Part shown: one piece after another, positions 63,376 through 64,000 of the stretch
Layout of the letters: the number at the start of each line of letters is the position of its first letter
How positions within the stretch are numbered: the stretch's first letter is position 1
NCBI RefSeq assembly: GCF_900110575.1
Contig: NZ_FOEF01000028.1
Span: forward strand, 41,094-105,093
Origin: Amycolatopsis saalfeldensis
GTDB lineage: Bacteria > Actinomycetota > Actinomycetes > Mycobacteriales > Pseudonocardiaceae
DNA length: 64,000 bases
Direction of reading: 5' to 3'
The notes under the pieces: model-generated
Told to the model about the DNA's origin: nothing
Databases searched by the model: none
Seen by the model: only the letters and a program-made list of their open reading frames with translations
Position numbers and translations under genes: made by a program

Positions 63376-63519
63376 TACTGGCCATGAGTCGCGGGCACCT
63401 GAGACTCACCGGATTTCCGGCCGCCGCCGCGGCAACCGCGACGAACATGTCTGTCGCGCTGACAACGCTGCCCGTTGGGTCGATTGACCCGCCTCGGCTT
63501 GTGGCCGGAGTACCTGCCG

Positions 63520-63713
63520 GCCCTCCGCGCTGACGCCGCTGGTCGCGGCTACCACCACCGCATGACCGGTGTTCAACGGCACGCAGCCTCGACATCATCA
63601 GCTGCTGGAAAGTCACTTCAGCACGGCCATACCACGGGTTGTTGGCCCGCACGGACCGCGCCACGGGTCGGGTCGCCGTAGGCGATCTCGTAGCAAATCG
63701 CCGACCCGATCAC
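63520..63713 (-). pseudogene. lnt: Apolipoprotein N-acyltransferase (Lnt) C-terminal remnant, frameshifted
   Basis: Three consecutive pieces on the minus strand, each in a different frame, match the end of the nitrilase-like catalytic domain of Lnt. They are SVIGSAICYEIAYGDPTRG (63713 to about 63655, with the catalytic Cys in ICYE), then NNPWYGRAEVTFQQLMMSRL followed by RAVEH (about 63645..63568), then GHAVVVAATSGVSA (about 63567..63527). Lnt transfers a third acyl chain to lipoproteins. The frame breaks show it is dead. The upstream end stops abruptly where the IS3-type element begins. Sequence from 63376 to 63519 may be its eroded tail, but I see nothing recognisable there. Confidence 0.75.
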
Positions 63714-63745
63714 TGAGGTTCACCCCGGGTAGTGGACACCGAGTT

Positions 63746-63766
63746 AGCAGGACCAGCTGTCCTGCT
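63746..63766. other. Hairpin in the IS leader before orfA
   Basis: A perfect 8-bp inverted repeat: AGCAGGAC (63746..63753), loop CAGCT, GTCCTGCT (63759..63766). It ends 14 nt before the orfA ATG and directly abuts the AAAGGA ribosome site. Such leader hairpins in IS elements can block read-through translation from outside promoters. Confidence 0.6.
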
Positions 63767-63780
63767 GAAAGGATGTCCCC

Positions 63781-64000
63781 ATGCCTCCTCGCAAGCGCCG
63801 GTCCTACACGGCCGAGTACAAGGTCGAGGCTGCCCACAGGGTGATCGATTCCGGCCGCACGATCACCGAGGTCGCCCGCGAGCTGGGCATCGACGCGGGC
63901 ATGCTCAGCGTCTGGGTCAAAGACGAACGACGCCGGATCACCGCCGCCGAGGTCCACGGCGACAAGCCTCTGGAGGCGGCCGAGCGGGCCGAGCTGCAAC
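63781..64000 (+). CDS. IS3-family transposase OrfA, N-terminal part (runs off the window)
   Basis: An open frame from ATG 63781 to the window end, 73 full codons. It begins PPRKRRSYTAEYKVEAAHRV and contains the helix-turn-helix TITEVARELGIDAGMLSVWV, both diagnostic of the OrfA (DNA-binding, HTH_Tnp_1) protein of IS3-family elements. An AAAGGA ribosome site lies 6 nt upstream. OrfB with the DDE catalytic domain is expected beyond 64000, usually reached by a -1 frameshift. Confidence 0.88.
   Translation, partial: MPPRKRRSYTAEYKVEAAHRVIDSGRTITEVARELGIDAGMLSVWVKDERRRITAAEVHGDKPLEAAERAELQ

Larger units (their letters stand above)
63714..64000 (+). mobile_element. Left part of an IS3-family insertion sequence (continues past the window)
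   Basis: The left boundary is placed where Lnt similarity ends (63713/63714). The next bases, TGAGGTTCACCCC and then GTGGACACC, look like a terminal inverted repeat, but the other end is not visible so this cannot be checked. It carries the start of an orfA transposase gene (63781) and a hairpin in its leader. The exact end is uncertain by several bases. Confidence 0.6.

Noticed and set aside
63323..63664. 113-codon minus-strand protein
   Set aside because: Only its first 35 or so codons look like protein, and they are the middle fragment of the frameshifted Lnt remnant.
1..64000. tRNA, rRNA, CRISPR array, riboswitch
   Set aside because: No cloverleaf, rRNA core sequence or regularly spaced repeat array was seen on reading both strands.

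Overview
The window comes from a high-GC actinomycete. Codon use, the PKS/NRPS style and the insertion-sequence types suggest Pseudonocardiales, but the genus cannot be fixed from sequence alone. About 53 kb (6708..60039) is one modular type I polyketide synthase / non-ribosomal peptide synthetase cluster. All its biosynthetic genes lie on the minus strand and read from 60039 down to 6708, with overlaps or very short gaps that suggest a single transcription unit.

Reading in the direction of transcription, PKS1 (45355..60039) holds a KSQ-AT-ACP loading module and extension modules 1 and 2. PKS2 (38871..45365) is module 3. PKS3 (27970..38874) holds modules 4 and 5. PKS4 (17828..27973) holds modules 6 and 7. 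Then come NRPS-B (13612..17775; docking-Cy*-A-PCP-TE), NRPS-A (9031..13575; docking-Cy-A with an embedded methyltransferase-PCP), a GMC-family flavoprotein oxidoreductase (7478..9034) and a type II thioesterase (6708..7505). AT signatures read methylmalonyl for the loading module and modules 1, 3, 5 and 6, and malonyl for modules 2, 4 and 7. Taken at face value the line makes a propionate-primed C17 acyl chain with methyls at C4, C6, C10 and C14, hydroxyls at C5, C9 and C13 and a C2=C3 alkene. This is passed to one or two cysteine-activating NRPS modules, giving a thiazoline (possibly C-methylated) end group before TE release. I do not recognise the product. The order of the two NRPS proteins is an open question because the only terminal TE is in the first of them.

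The left flank (1..3831) holds a TetR-family regulator divergent from an MFS exporter, a FAD monooxygenase, a small membrane protein and a second, incomplete FAD protein. A strong dyad lies in the divergent promoter. A LuxR-family LAL regulator (3764..6553) overlaps the TetR gene tail to tail. It is the obvious candidate pathway activator: a CTTAGGG-like motif occurs upstream of it and twice upstream of PKS1.

The right flank (60040..64000) is a decayed boundary. It has a 630-nt promoter/intergenic region, a truncated hypothetical gene, a badly degraded IS630-type transposase, an intact Lgt-like membrane protein with a tandem dyad upstream, a frameshifted apolipoprotein N-acyltransferase remnant, and the start of an IS3-type element that runs off the window.
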